Positions 37,785-50,229 of a DNA stretch of 64,000 nucleotides are shown in pieces. The position numbers and the translations under genes were made by a program. This stretch comes from Casuarina equisetifolia (taxonomy: Eukaryota > Streptophyta > Magnoliopsida > Fagales > Casuarinaceae). The stretch lies in assembly GCA_028551475.1 (NCBI GenBank), contig CM052360.1, positions 16,976,501 to 17,040,500 of the forward strand, given 5' to 3'. A model generated the notes under the pieces. It had not been told where the DNA came from. It searched no databases and was given only the letters and a program-made list of their open reading frames with translations. How positions within the stretch are numbered: position 1 is the first letter of the stretch; each line of letters begins with the position of its first letter.

Positions 37785-40700
37785 TCACTTCGAGCCAAGT
37801 GCAAAGGAGACTTTCGGACGGGATTTGTTCTTGCCCAACAATTTCATTTGGTTTGAACGTTCTTCCTCCTCTTGCTGTTTCTTTCTTCGCAAAGCCTCTT
37901 CCTTTTGTCTTTGGAGCTCTTCTAACTCCCGATACCGTTCCTCCTCTCGTTGCTGCTGCTCTAGAGCTTCCCTTCTCTGGGCTTCTTCTATTTTCCTACG
38001 GTTCTCCTCCAACATTCTTTCCAGCTCTTCTTTCTCTTTTCGAGCCTTCTCCTGTTAACCAAAGTAAATAAGGCAAACCTGTCATTTTGGTAGAACAAAG
38101 AAAGAATATAACTTTAACCAGTTCAACACACATCTGTCAGAGGGCGAGAAAGAGAGAATATTTACCAGTTGAACTAAAACTGGGAAGTATTATGCAAGAG
38201 AGACTAAAGTTTCTCAATAAAGATTATTCTTGGAAAAGGTAATTTTGCAAAAGATTTCATCTGGCAGTGTTCACTTGAGTTAGGTAAATGGAAAAATAGA
38301 AGAGGTCCATCAAAGCCAAGAATAGCATTCTTCTCACATAAAAAATTATACAACAAGATGATTTTGGCACATCGCTTCTACACTAACCCAACAATATTTT
38401 TTGAGTAAAAGTTCATTTAGGACAAAATAGTAAGCATGCCATATGGCAAATATGACAAAGACAGGGAAAAGAGACAATAAATAAACAAGAAAGGGTAGCG
38501 AACATATAAAATCCAAGACAGACAAAATAATATCAGCCACAAAATGCCTGCATCCTATCAATAACAGATCTTAATCTTAATCTCATTGTTGATAATTTTT
38601 AAATCAATTAAATATCTTGCGGAATCTTCTCCCTCTGAATATCCCAAATAAAGACAAACTGAAACGGCGTTTCATACAATGCTACCACTCAGGTCTCCAA
38701 GAGAGTGATCTAAAAACAGAACTCCACACCACCTTGGCATTAACCCAATAAATTGCAGACAGAGAGTACCAGAAATACTTCCCTACCTACAAAAAAATAA
38801 GAGTTGACTTGACCAATTTATATTTTCAGTTTTTCACAGAATCCATCGCACAAACCATCAAATCATTTTTGAGACTGATTTCTCATCCGCTAAAAAACAA
38901 CCGAACTTCGTACCCATGTCAAACAGGTTACTAAATTGCAGGAGGCAGCAAATTTTTAAAGAGATCGAAAAGAATTGTGGAAAAGAATTTTTCCTCCCAA
39001 ATACACAAATAGTACATCATAATGCAGTTGAATGTGCCCTTCCTACGAAATGAGAGGAAGAGCGAAGGGATACAATCCAAAAGATATACCTCCTTTTTTC
39101 TTGCCTCAATTATAGCAGCTTCCTTTTCTTTTTCAAGCTGAGCTGCAACTTCCTCATGAAGTCTCTTCCGCCCCTCTTCCAACCGCCTCTGTATTTCCAG
39201 TTCAATCTCCTCAGAGTGCAAGAGCTCTTCAACTTTTCTATGAATTGCTTCTTCAACTCTTTTTGTTGTCTCTTCTTCTATCAGTTTCAGTTCTGCTTCC
39301 TGTTGTCGCCTGATAATAAATAGAAAAAGTTAGGCCAGATATGACCATTCATGGGGTGAGGGAAATGCCACACTGAATATTCGAAGAGCTGCACTATGAT
39401 TCCAATGCTTTTAAACCAGGCAACCATAGAGCTAAGAGTTTAATTTTGACATCTCCATCTTTTTTTTTCTCCCTTCTCTCTATTCAGTACATGGCTATAA
39501 TAAATGGCAAACTAACCTTCAAGACAGCAAGGGCACTAAATATATGCTTATGCTTTTAAGGCATACCTCTAACTGAATCCAGATCCAAATAAATGAGTTT
39601 CAAAACTGGTGAACAGTAGATAAACGAAGCATCCAATTTGATGATCAAATATAACAAGTTGAACTATAGCAGTATCTTCCTTCAGGAAAGCCTGTGGAGA
39701 AGAAAGTCAAGTAACCTGCTGCAGTTTGTAAAACTAATCACTGGCAAACTTAAATTCTTGTACTCAACACTTTTGATAAGACATACATCATAACTCTTGA
39801 GATATAATTAGCCAAGTTTTTGTAATAATTGAGTGCCAAAAACACCAGAATGGCAAAAGCTAGAAATTCGGTAGATCAAACAACAATCACAGGACAGCAA
39901 ATTAGAGGTCCATACCTTGAAACCATTAGGACCTAGACTAAAAGTTAAACTCATTCGCAGCAAAGGTCAGCAGTCTGCCCCAAAGCTGCAACCTAAATAA
40001 ACCTAACGTAAGGCCTTATATATCACGGGGATTTACATGGCTTTTCCCAGGCTGTTTGAGATTAGCAGAAGTAGAAGCCACCTGCAAGCAGGTTGACCAT
40101 AAGCCTTCTGCAATAAATTGGCCCAAGTTTTTCAGGCTGCTTTTGCTTCTCAGAGTAGCTGGCAGTTTCTCGTTTTATAAAATCTTTGGAAATCTGTAGC
40201 CCATCAAATGTAAAAGCTTCTAAATCCATTAGCTTATTTTATGGACTGTTGCGGTTTAGGCACTACAATAGCAACAAAGTAGCCCGAGATACTTCTTGAT
40301 TAATGAAGTGAGATCCAAGTCCAATCTTGTTTATCATATTCCACACCATTAGATCAATCCCAAATGGTAATGAGAATTACAAGTAGCCGTCACTCAGGAA
40401 AAAGAAAATGAAGAGGATAGTGAGAAGGAATTTTGATCATCTTTCAACTAGATAATGAAGGAAACATCATCATTAGCTCAGCTAAAGCAAGGACGAGAAA
40501 ATTCTGAAGTTTAGTGATTCGGGAGATGCAAGGAAGAAAGCATATCTCTAATTTTTTTAGGTACCTTTGAAAACGAGGCTCAACAAATTAGAACCTCAAA
40601 CTAGCAGGAAGAAAGTAGTTGCCAAAGGTGATAATTATATATTCTAGCATAGAATCTTTCAATTAAAAGTATGCTTGTTTCAGTTTTCCAATATCATAAA

Positions 40701-43700
40701 AACACAGCCGCTGCCCTCTCAATCCCATGTCTAAAGATAAAGAGCACCCATTTACTGGGTCAAGAGTTGTGCACTCAACCTGCCCAAGTGCTTCAGAAGC
40801 TCCATATATATTTCATCGCCCCTAGTACCCTTATCAGGTAGTGCTACTGACCAAACACCAAATAATCATATTACTTCTGTTGACTGAACTTTTATCCATT
40901 CAAAATATAGTACGAACATATAGAATTCTTTTTTATTTTACTTTATTTACCTGGTGACTGCAAAGTACAATCATCGCAGGTACATTTATGCCTACAGCAA
41001 ACTAGATGGAATAAATGGCAAAAGAGAACTCCTGAAATGTGAGATTCGGCAAAGACTGCTACTAATTAACATAAAATTTATCATTTTCTGTACTATTGAA
41101 CTTGGCCATTATCATCCAACTAACAGTTCAACATTTATGCATCAACAAAAATAAGATTCCAGATAGAAGAATACATGAGAACTTCATCATTAGATCTCCC
41201 ATGAATATCATAGAGGTTTATATTAAGAATCATGAATCTAAGAAATGCTGCTGGAAAGAACATCAAACTTCCTCAAACAGAACTATGTTCGATTTCAAAG
41301 CTAGGTATACAACAGACATAGGTGCACATCATTGGAAACTGTAGCATACTATTTTCCACTCAATAGTATCCTTAATTAATTTTTATATCCCCCAAAGACG
41401 GTCAACCATCTAATCAGCTGCTTTTCTTCTCTGTCCATCTCTTCAGATCACTTTTTTTTTTTCTTTTTTTGGTTGGAGATATTTTCGGTCAAATCTAAAA
41501 CTTTTTCTCAGACAATTGAGATGTAGTAACTTAATAGTTAGTTGAATACTGATTTTTTCTCAATGAACATGGAAGAATTCGCAACTTTGTTCCTTATACT
41601 TGAAAATTATTAACTTATAGAAATGATATCATATTGCTTAACTGAACCTACCCATGATTAGTAAAGAAGCCAGCACGGTTGTTTTGGTGGGGTATAAGAC
41701 TCACATGTACTACAAAACTCCATTGAACAAGAGAATTCAACAGCCTATTTTAGTCATTTTGCAGCTGCAATGCATATAAGTTTAGAATCTTTTTGGATGC
41801 ATCCCTTCACTTTCTTATACTTCTGATTATTTAGGTTTTCTACATAAGTCACTTTCTTTCATCATACCAGTTACATTTATTTTGAGAAGTGATTAGCGAA
41901 AAAGGGAAAGATGTTCCTGATCAAGAAACACAAAGAGAACTACAGAGGTTGAGACTGCAAATGGCAAGGCATCACAAGGATAAAAGTGTTCTTCCTTGAA
42001 TCAAGAGGAACTAGACCGCCTAACGTGTAGTATGAATTCACCGTTTTTTCCAATTTCCTTTTCCCATAGATCAAAGACGCTTTTAAGACACTTTGTGCAA
42101 GTATTTTCCCAATCAATGACACAATTCAACATGCTATATCAGATAAAAAGAATAATAAAACCACCAAGTGCCTCATAAATGAAACTTAAGTTTTTTTCTT
42201 TTTTTTTTTGGAGAGGTGGGGCAGGGGGGTGCCAGGCGGGAAAAAAAGGTTTGTAGCATAATCTATGTCCTTTTAATACATGCAATGCAACCAAAAGTAA
42301 AAACCTACATAAGGACAGAAGGAAACAGAATTAAGCCAGAAAGCCTATCTCATGTAATTGATATACCTTTTCTTCTCCTCTTCTTCTATTCTCATTTTTT
42401 CACTTGCATTTTTGCACTCTACTGATCCAAGACTTGAACTTGAAGATTTATGAATAGGAGACAAGGAGGAGCTTCTACTCCTTTGCCTCTTTCGATGTCT
42501 TGGAGTTGGAGAACGGCTTTTATGACGCCTTGGAGGTGAACGACTTCTGCGGAGTCTTGGGGAAATAGACCGACTTTTCCTTCTGTATAGAAACATAAGA
42601 TTTGTTAAGCAACAAGACATAATAAAACTAGTAAACAGATTGGATGCCATTACACATAAAGAAAAAGAAAATAAATTTCAAGTCATTCCATCATTTAGTA
42701 CAGTAAATACAGAAGCATGTACAAGTTACCTCTTACACTGTTAAGAATAACCTTTCTGTGCTCCATCTTTTATCACATGAAGAAGCAAATGTCACAATCG
42801 AGCAACAAAAGGACAACCAATGGCCAACCATCACCTGCTCACTCCCCGTACATGGGAAGAAAGAGTTTTGTTTTCAATTTTCTCATGAAGACCATGCATC
42901 GTATCCCACCCTTACAACACTCCTCAATCTTTTGCTCCCAATATTTTATTTGACTTTCTTTTTGGGATTTCTATGCACAAGGTGAGTTCCACAGGCCAGA
43001 TATACCAACTGACAATTGCTTACAAAGGAAGTGGCAAATCAACAAAGTTTTTGGCCATAATCGAGCAACATACTTCACAACTAGCATGACTATCATCAAT
43101 ACTATGTGCAAAGATCATGAAGGTGCTCAATGGAGCTCATGAAAACAGAAGATTCTCCGAACAGCAAGAAGTTATACACAGACCAAGATAGACAAAGTAA
43201 CTATCCACCGGCTTCCACTACTACATCTAAAACAAAGAAGCCAAAAAATAAGGAATTATAATGTAAGACTAAATTAGAATTAAAGTTGAATCTACAGAGG
43301 TAAAACTAAAAAATTGTGTTCCATCCAAAGCCCACAGGAAGTTTGTGACTCAATTACTTAAACTTTAACATTGAAAATTTTTAGTCAATCTACAACTTTC
43401 ATGGTTGGGAGATACATGCTCCTGGTCTCATAAACATAATGACCATACCAGTTCATAAATTTTCTTTTCTTTTCTCCATTAATCACGTCAGTGCTAGCTA
43501 AAATTTGGCATGGATGAAATCTAATTGGAATTCCCAAATTAATAGTTTCAGCGTGGTACTAACACTTTTTGAAGATAAGGATTGCCTAAACTATTCCGTT
43601 GTTAAGGAATAATCAAATCAAAACAAAATAGACTTCAAATTAGAAAGATAAAGAAGAACTCAAAAACTAACAGAGAAGGAAAAGATGCATACTGATTAGC

Positions 43701-43951
43701 TTGAAAAGATTTCGCAAACCCAGACTAAATGATATGAGTCCCAAATCTTTCTCTCAATTGCTTTTGAAATATTAAAAAGTCAGTGCAAGGAAGTGGGATC
43801 ATAAACGGGATCACCTGCTATAAGAGTAGGATGAATATGGTGAACGACTTCTGTCTCTTCGACTTCTCCTGCTATACCTATGTCCCACAGGAGATGGTGA
43901 ATGCCTTCGCCTATACGAAGGCGATCTTGAATATGATAAATCCCGAGCCAT
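37785..43951 (-). CDS. ARGLU1: ARGLU1-like arginine/glutamate-rich nuclear protein
   Basis: Four coding exons on the minus strand join in phase with GT-AG borders: 43951-43815, 42582-42367, 39309-39090 and 38051-37785, giving 279 residues; animal ARGLU1 has about 273. The ATG at 43951 has a good plant context (GGAGATGGC). Residues 1 to about 100 are an RS-type region (MARDLSYSRSP..., then SRSISPRLRRSRSPPRRHKS). The rest is a long charged coiled coil rich in Glu and Arg, ending in LGKNKSRPKVSFALGSK, very close to the human C-terminus. Animal ARGLU1 acts in pre-mRNA splicing and as a Mediator-linked coactivator; nuclear RNA processing is inferred for the plant protein. The 3,057-bp intron between exons 2 and 3 is by far the longest. 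Confidence 0.93.
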
Positions 43952-44728
43952 CTCCTACCACCTCAACTTTATGCTTATAATATCAAGATTAACACCAGCG
44001 ACAATTTTTATATCCTATAAAGACATGGTTAATCAAGATAAATATCAATCACAGTGTGCAGTTCAAAAGGCCAGATTGACATAGAAAATACAGATAAATC
44101 TCTAAACTGCTAAATATCTGAATATTAAAACAAATAAAAGAGTAAGTATGGATCACCACACAAAACGCAAACATTAGCAGCAATCTTTCCCTACAAAAAC
44201 AATTAAATCAATATATATCAGTCAGCAACAACCCAATCCACAAATAAGTGAAATAAAAAATATATAATTAAAATCTTCTAAACTTAGGATTTCCAATGAT
44301 CCACTAAATTAGCAGCAATACAACAATTAGAAACTTTCACTTCGGCTGCTGAAAAAAGAATTAGAAACCACGATAGCCTGAAACTGGATCCGTTCCTAAA
44401 AGCAATCTATTAAGCATCAATAACATCAAGACGATCACTCATGTTCGTGAGCAGAACAAACCAAGCCGTGGCAATTAATCCCATACCTTAGCCAACCTTA
44501 CAATCATCCTACCGAGGAACAGTTTCCATTAGCTTATGTAAAACATGAATTATGCTCAGCTGAGAGGCAGTTATCATCTTCCTAGGAACGCAAAACAGCT
44601 CAAAATGCATCACTCACAATCGCAGTTTTCCAAGATTTTCCCAAGAACGAAAGCGGGGGATTATACAAAACTAAGAGAAAATTAAAAGCGTCAGCGTTGA
44701 AAGGACGAACCCTTGGCAACAGATTTAC

Positions 44729-44890
44729 CTGTTGGACCAGTCTGGAAGATCTGAGCTGTGCAACTTATGCATCAATTCTAACTAAACCCTAACGCACCAC
44801 AACAGTCCATTTTTCAGAGAGAACGAGGTGTTCAAAAATCGAAAACCTAAAACGAAAGGGTTTTGGGGACGATTGGAGAAACAAAAAACT
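44729..44890 (-). other. Candidate 5' UTR exon of the ARGLU1-like gene
   Basis: Reading the minus strand, an exon-like leader ends in CCAACAG followed by the donor GTAAAT at 44728. This precedes a 5' UTR intron that would end just before the coding start near 43960-43980. The right border is approximate. No transcript data support it. Confidence 0.4.
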
Positions 44891-45477
44891 GACTCAGAAC
44901 AGTTCCCCGAGTAGGACCCACTGCCTAGTCAATCAGTTCGTGCCACCTCGCCTCTTCGTTGTTTAAGATTGGCGTGTAGAAAGGATTTTAATTTCTTTTT
45001 GTCTCTTTCTTCCTGTTGATTTTAATTTATGTTGATCCACTTCTTTTTAAATTGAGGGTTACCATATTTAGTACCATTTTCATTGATGTTAATTGTTAAT
45101 ATGTTCTTAAGCTCATTAATATGTTTTGTTATTAAATTTCTTGAGAAATGAGTTAACATTTTTATTAGTTATAGAATTATTTATTAGTCGATCACTTATT
45201 AGCTTAATGATAAATTTGATGTTAAATTTGACACTTAAGTATATGAAATATGTACATACATATTAAAAAAAAATTATCTATTGAAAATGGTAACTTTAGA
45301 TAATTGTAATATCCCACTAAACACTTATTTACAACTAACTCTATCCTTGTAAAAGACCTCCATAAAAGCTACTATGTCAACTCTACGACAATCCATGAGC
45401 AAGTTCAATAAACGAAAGAAGGCAAAAACCCCATAGAACAACTTGAAGAGAGCCTCTTATATTGTCTACAAGGTTAC
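44891..45477. other. Promoter side of the ARGLU1-like gene and AT-rich spacer
   Basis: The first 100 bases are GC-richer and presumably hold the minus-strand promoter; no clear TATA box is seen. The remainder is AT-rich spacer up to the plastid-derived fragment. Nothing else is recognised. Confidence 0.4.
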
Positions 45478-46003
45478 CTAAGTTTTAGGTGCCGAATGAC
45501 TTGATTGTCCCTGCTCCTACCACAACATTTGCACATTTAGATGCTACTACCATACTATTAAAAGGATTAGCTACCAAAGGTATCTATCCAGCAATTAATC
45601 CTTTAGATTCAGCATTAACTATGCTACAAACTTTGATTGTTAGTGAGGAACATTATGAAACTATGCAAAGAGTTAAACAAACTTTACAACAATATAAAGA
45701 ACTTCAAGACATTATAGCTACCTTTGGATTGGACAAAATATCCAAAAAGGATCTCTTAATCATAACAAGAGCATGAAAAATTGAGTGTTTGTTATCATAA
45801 TCTTTTTCATAGTAGAAGTATTTATGGATTCCCAAAGAAAATATGTTAGTAGAAAGCATTAGAGGGTTTAAATTGATCCTTTATGGCGAATTAATTAGTC
45901 TTCCCGAGCAAGCTTTTTATTTGATAGGTAACATTGATGAAGCTACTGCAAAGGCTACATCCTTAACTTAAAAATAGAGAGTAAATTAAAGAAATGACCT
46001 TAA
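45478..46003 (+). pseudogene. atpB: Plastid-derived atpB 3' end / atpE start (NUPT)
   Basis: The translation at 45489-45776 follows the C-terminal part of the chloroplast ATP synthase beta subunit: [19 protein letters not shown], then [20 protein letters not shown]. Beyond a stop at 45774 the match goes on with stops and shifts through [26 protein letters not shown] and a KLK-like end. There ATGACCTTAAAT at 45992 overlaps the atpB stop, exactly as atpE does in plastid genomes. The protein starts mid-gene and is broken, so this is a nuclear copy and not a working gene. Most differences are G-to-A or C-to-T (R to K, E to K, V to I, D to N), the usual decay of methylated transferred DNA. The 5' border is approximate. 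Confidence 0.93.
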
Positions 46004-46290
46004 ATAATTTCTATCAATTTGCCTGGAAACTTCCCTAAAGAATTTCTATCAATTTCAAACCTCACCAAAATATTTGAAGATCTTCACCCTTGTACAAATC
46101 TTGTAATTAATCACATTCCTTTATAATGTATAACTTACAAGTCTATATAAAAAGACAAATTGTGCAATATAAAATCATCAAATTTGTACACCTTTAGTCT
46201 ATTTGTGCTTTTCATGTGCTTCTTGGATACTCCTTAATTTTCTGACAAGTTGAAGAAAGTGTTCCTTTCAATCAATTACTAGGTTTATCT
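46004..46290 (+). repeat. Probable 5' LTR of copia element 1 (partial or degraded)
   Basis: A TATA-like TCTATATAAAAAG at 46142-46154 and a following T-rich stretch have the look of an LTR promoter. A degraded primer-binding site, TTAGTATCATACACC (compare TGGTATCAGAGCC), begins at 46290. The 5' LTR end could not be set and may be lost next to the plastid insertion. No 3' LTR was identified near 52.1 kb. Confidence 0.4.
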
Positions 46291-48474
46291 TAGTATCATA
46301 CACCAACTTGACAAAAGCTCATTTTAATTTGATCCTTATTTTCTCATTTTCACTATTTTTTAAGTTGAATGCCACCGTTACCTTTACTACCCCTTCCTCT
46401 ATTGTTAGGTTACACTTGAAAGGCCTCAATTATTTGGTTTGGAAGGCCTATATGTCTAGTTTGGAAATCTTGAATTATTTTGTAATTATTTGGTCTAGAC
46501 GGCCTAAATCACACCTTGATAGCACATATCTATGCCCCGATGAATATATAATTTTCACAAATGAGTAAAGCTCCATTGTGAGAATCACTAATCTAGCATT
46601 CTTGGATTGGCACGTTCCTATTAGATAGCCTTAGGTTGGTTGCTTAACACTTCTTCTAATGCCATTGATATCGACCTGTCTTGCTTTTGCCAATGCTTGG
46701 TAAATGCTTGCATTCAAGTTTGTTGCCTAAAGCTTAGCCATACCACCACACTTTACTTATGGCTTCAAGTTGTGACCAAGGCCTATCATTTGGTTTTCAA
46801 GTTTCTTCAAAAGGTTAATAGCCTTATAGATCAACTGACTTTTATTAGAGAACCCATTTCTGATAATGAATTTCTCACTCACTTGTTTTGTGGCTTAGGC
46901 ACCCAATACTCCAACCTTGCCATTACAATTTTTATCCATTACAAGAATGCAACAATGAATAGGGAAAACTTTCATGGTTTCCTCTTAACTTATAAGACTA
47001 TCCTTAACCTTATTGCATAGATCGCCACCCACACACCATTGGTGGCTTTTGTTTTGGATAGTCTTTCACACTCACAATGCTCGCTAACCCAAAACAACAT
47101 TAGTCAATTTGCATCTTTAAGTTACCTTAGCAACATTACCTTTCTAACCAACTACCAACCCTTTGGCCAATATTGTAGCCATTGAATTCTATACCAAATT
47201 TGTTGCCAACTAAGACATAAAGCCACTTGTTGCTGAGCGATACAACAAACCCCAATTGAGTTAGGCAATAACCCATCCATTTTTGCAAGCCCACATCATC
47301 AACTACCTATCCACTAATTTTGACTTCAATTAGTACTTGGATACTAAGGCTACTCACCATGTTACTAATGACATGGCCCACTTGAAGAATACAGTGCTTT
47401 ATATGGCCATCATCAAGCTTTAGTTAATTTTGATTTTTAGGGCCTAGCTCCTATAAATTTTTCCTATAGCAATAAATATTATATTTGCTTCATAGATAAT
47501 TTTATATTATGGAATTTATATCATTTGCCTTCCACCAAGTGAATCAACAATTAGGAATCCATCAATGTATATCAAGCCCATATGCCCATTACAAAAATAG
47601 ATCTACAAAAAAGAAACATCGACATATTGTCAAAATGGGCCTTTCTATGCTTCATCACATCGAAGTCCAAATCCATTATTAGGACTATGCATTTGAAGCC
47701 ACAACATACATCATAAGGTTGTTGCCAACAAAAAATATAAAAAATAAAGGTCCACATAAAATCTTTTTTTCATATCTCCCCATCTATCTCTTATATTTTA
47801 ACATTTGGATGTCTTGTTTATCCATACTTATGCCCTTACAACAAACACAAACTTGAACCTCATTCAACACCTTGAGTTTTTTTAGGATATCCAACAAGAT
47901 ATAAAGGCTACTACTACCTTTGCCTTGGAACAAATAAAATGTTCATAGTTGAAAATGCCATATTCAATGAACAAATTTAGCTCTTTCAAAACAAAAATCA
48001 ATATCATATGCTAATCCTCCACTAGGATTATCAAATTCAGTTTCGATTATTTTACATTTCTGAATTGTTACAACTCCTTTCTCACCATAATAATTTTCTA
48101 AAGGCCCCCCCACTACTACTCTGATTTCACCTTCACACCTTAATCATGAGTTACATACCTCACAAGGTGAACACACGATGGAAAATTATAGTGCATCCAC
48201 TTTCTCACCTTTTGCCACAAACTCCAACCCTATGGCCCCAATTCATCCTATGGTGACTCAATTAAAGGGTGGCACAATCCCTTAACATACACTTACACAA
48301 CAATATGTATACCCTTATCACCTCTAACCACCCATATGATAAGCCTTTAAATTTCACTCAGGCCATTAAATATCTAAATTGAAAATTTGCTATGGTAGAG
48401 AATTACAGTGCTTTAATGAAAAATAACACATGGAACTAGTTCTTAGACTTTTGTTCGGTGAATTTTAAATGCAA

Positions 48475-49778
48475 GTGAACATGTCGAACAAGTAATATAA
48501 TGATAAGGAAAGTATTGTCCCATAGAGATTGGTGATTACTATGCCAACTAATTACTAACAGTGAACAACTCTTAGAATTTGTCTAACAAATCCAAATTGC
48601 TAGAGAATAAACTAATCAAATAAATTTAATAAAACTAAATACACAAAATATGTTAGAGTGTCCGATTTCACCATAACTATGAGGTACTAATGTAAATTAT
48701 GTATGCTTGCAAAAGGGATAATATCTATGTGATGGCAAAACTTCCTAATTTATTTACTATCCTATGTCTAGGTATAGCAAACCTACTTAGTTCATTAATT
48801 CACTATATTTCTATATGTGAATTAAAACAAACCAAATGCATTAGGATCTATGAACATTCTCAGTTTACAATAAATCTTTCGATTATCTTATCACCAAAAG
48901 CCACACAAACAACATGGTATATGTCTATCAACATTTAATTCATGGTTATATATTATAAAAAGTAATTGTATATTATTATCTCTCAGTCTCAAACATGCAC
49001 ATCAAATCATTCAAGTGGTGGCCAATCATTTAAAAGCATTAAGCATAATAATATATAACTCACATAAATAAAATATCTTGCAAAACATAATAATCATAAG
49101 ATTCATATCATCATAATTAGATTACATCGTAGCTCTAACAAAAATAAACTAAAACATAAAGAAAAAATGAGAAAAAATGGTAATAAGAAATAAAGAAGGC
49201 ATCTTGAATCCAAGAACAAGAAGTCTGTCACCCTTTTTGTCTTCTCTTCAAGAAAACCTTGAATTCTTGGCGTCTTTCTTGAGTTGTGCTCAATTTCCTC
49301 CTCAGTTTCAGCGGCACCTTCTTTTCTCCCTCTCTTCTCCTTTATATAGGGTTTAGGTTTAGACCTACTCTTATCCTAGTAGAATTAGGTCTTAGAGATC
49401 TAAAACAATTGGGTTTTGAACTCTTAATTTAATTAAGTTTTGAACTCCTAATTTAATTAGGCTTTGAACTCCTAATATGATTAGGTTTTCTAATTATTTA
49501 GAAAACCCAATAACAATAAAATCTAATAACAATCATTCAAAGCCCAAGTCCATCTTGACTTTCTTGATCTTGATATTATGATTTTGCCACACAATAAGCA
49601 TTAGGCTCTCCATGTTCATTTATTTTCTTTTTGTATTTTTATGCTGCATAAACAAGATAAATTTAGGTAAATAAAGAAGAGTTCAAATGTTTTTCATAAT
49701 TATTAAAGTTATTTATTGCCTAAAATAGGTAAAATAACTCTATAAAAATAGAGTTATCAACCTTAAATATCATTTCAA
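48475..49778. mobile_element. 1.3-kb non-autonomous element inserted into the copia RT
   Basis: TTAAATGCAA is present at 48465-48474 and again at 49779-49788. The copia RT frame stops at the first copy (...VNFKC) and resumes at the second (KWVYKIKR), so the intervening 1,304 bp entered after the copia. The insert has no coding capacity. It starts GTGAACATGTCGAACAAGT, includes a CCCATAGAGATTGGTGA motif, and ends near ATAACTC...ATAGAGTTATCAA. I see no long terminal inverted repeats. A 9-10-bp target duplication would fit a Mutator-like element. Part of the direct repeat (TGCAA) may belong to the element itself, so the duplication could be as short as 5 bp. Confidence 0.75.
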
Positions 49779-50229
49779 TTAAATGCAAATGGGTGTACAA
49801 AATTAAACGACACTCTAATGGAACCTCAAAACATTACAAGACATGACTTATTCCAAAAGGTTTCCACTAATGTCCTAGCATAGATTTCACTAAAACATTT
49901 AGTCTAATTACCAAAACCATAATTATTCACACAATTCTTACCCTTACTTGCTTAAACCATTGAGTTATCAAACAATTAGACATTTAAAATGCCTTATTGC
50001 ATAGTCACCTTGAAAAAGAGGCCTACATGACTTTACCACAAGCTTCATGGATCTCATAAGACCTTCTTATGTGTGTTGCTTGTGTTATTCCCTCTATGGC
50101 CTTATTTATGAACGTGTCCAAAATAAACAAATTTCTATTCATTTCATTTCCTCCATTGATCTCCTTATAGATATCTTCACAAAAGGGCTTTCTATCACTC
50201 GCTTTAAGAATCTTCAGAACAAGCTATCT

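Noticed and set aside
37799-38071. Plus-strand frames opposite the last ARGLU1-like exon
   Set aside because: They are antisense of a biased GAG/AAG-rich coding exon, which suppresses stops on the other strand.
45489-45776. A working nuclear ATP synthase beta subunit gene
   Set aside because: It starts in the middle of the protein, lacks the nucleotide-binding core, breaks after 45776 and has the substitution pattern of a decaying plastid insertion.
48699-48938. A gene inside the 1.3-kb insert
   Set aside because: The frame is short with no recognisable motif, and the insert otherwise has no coding character.
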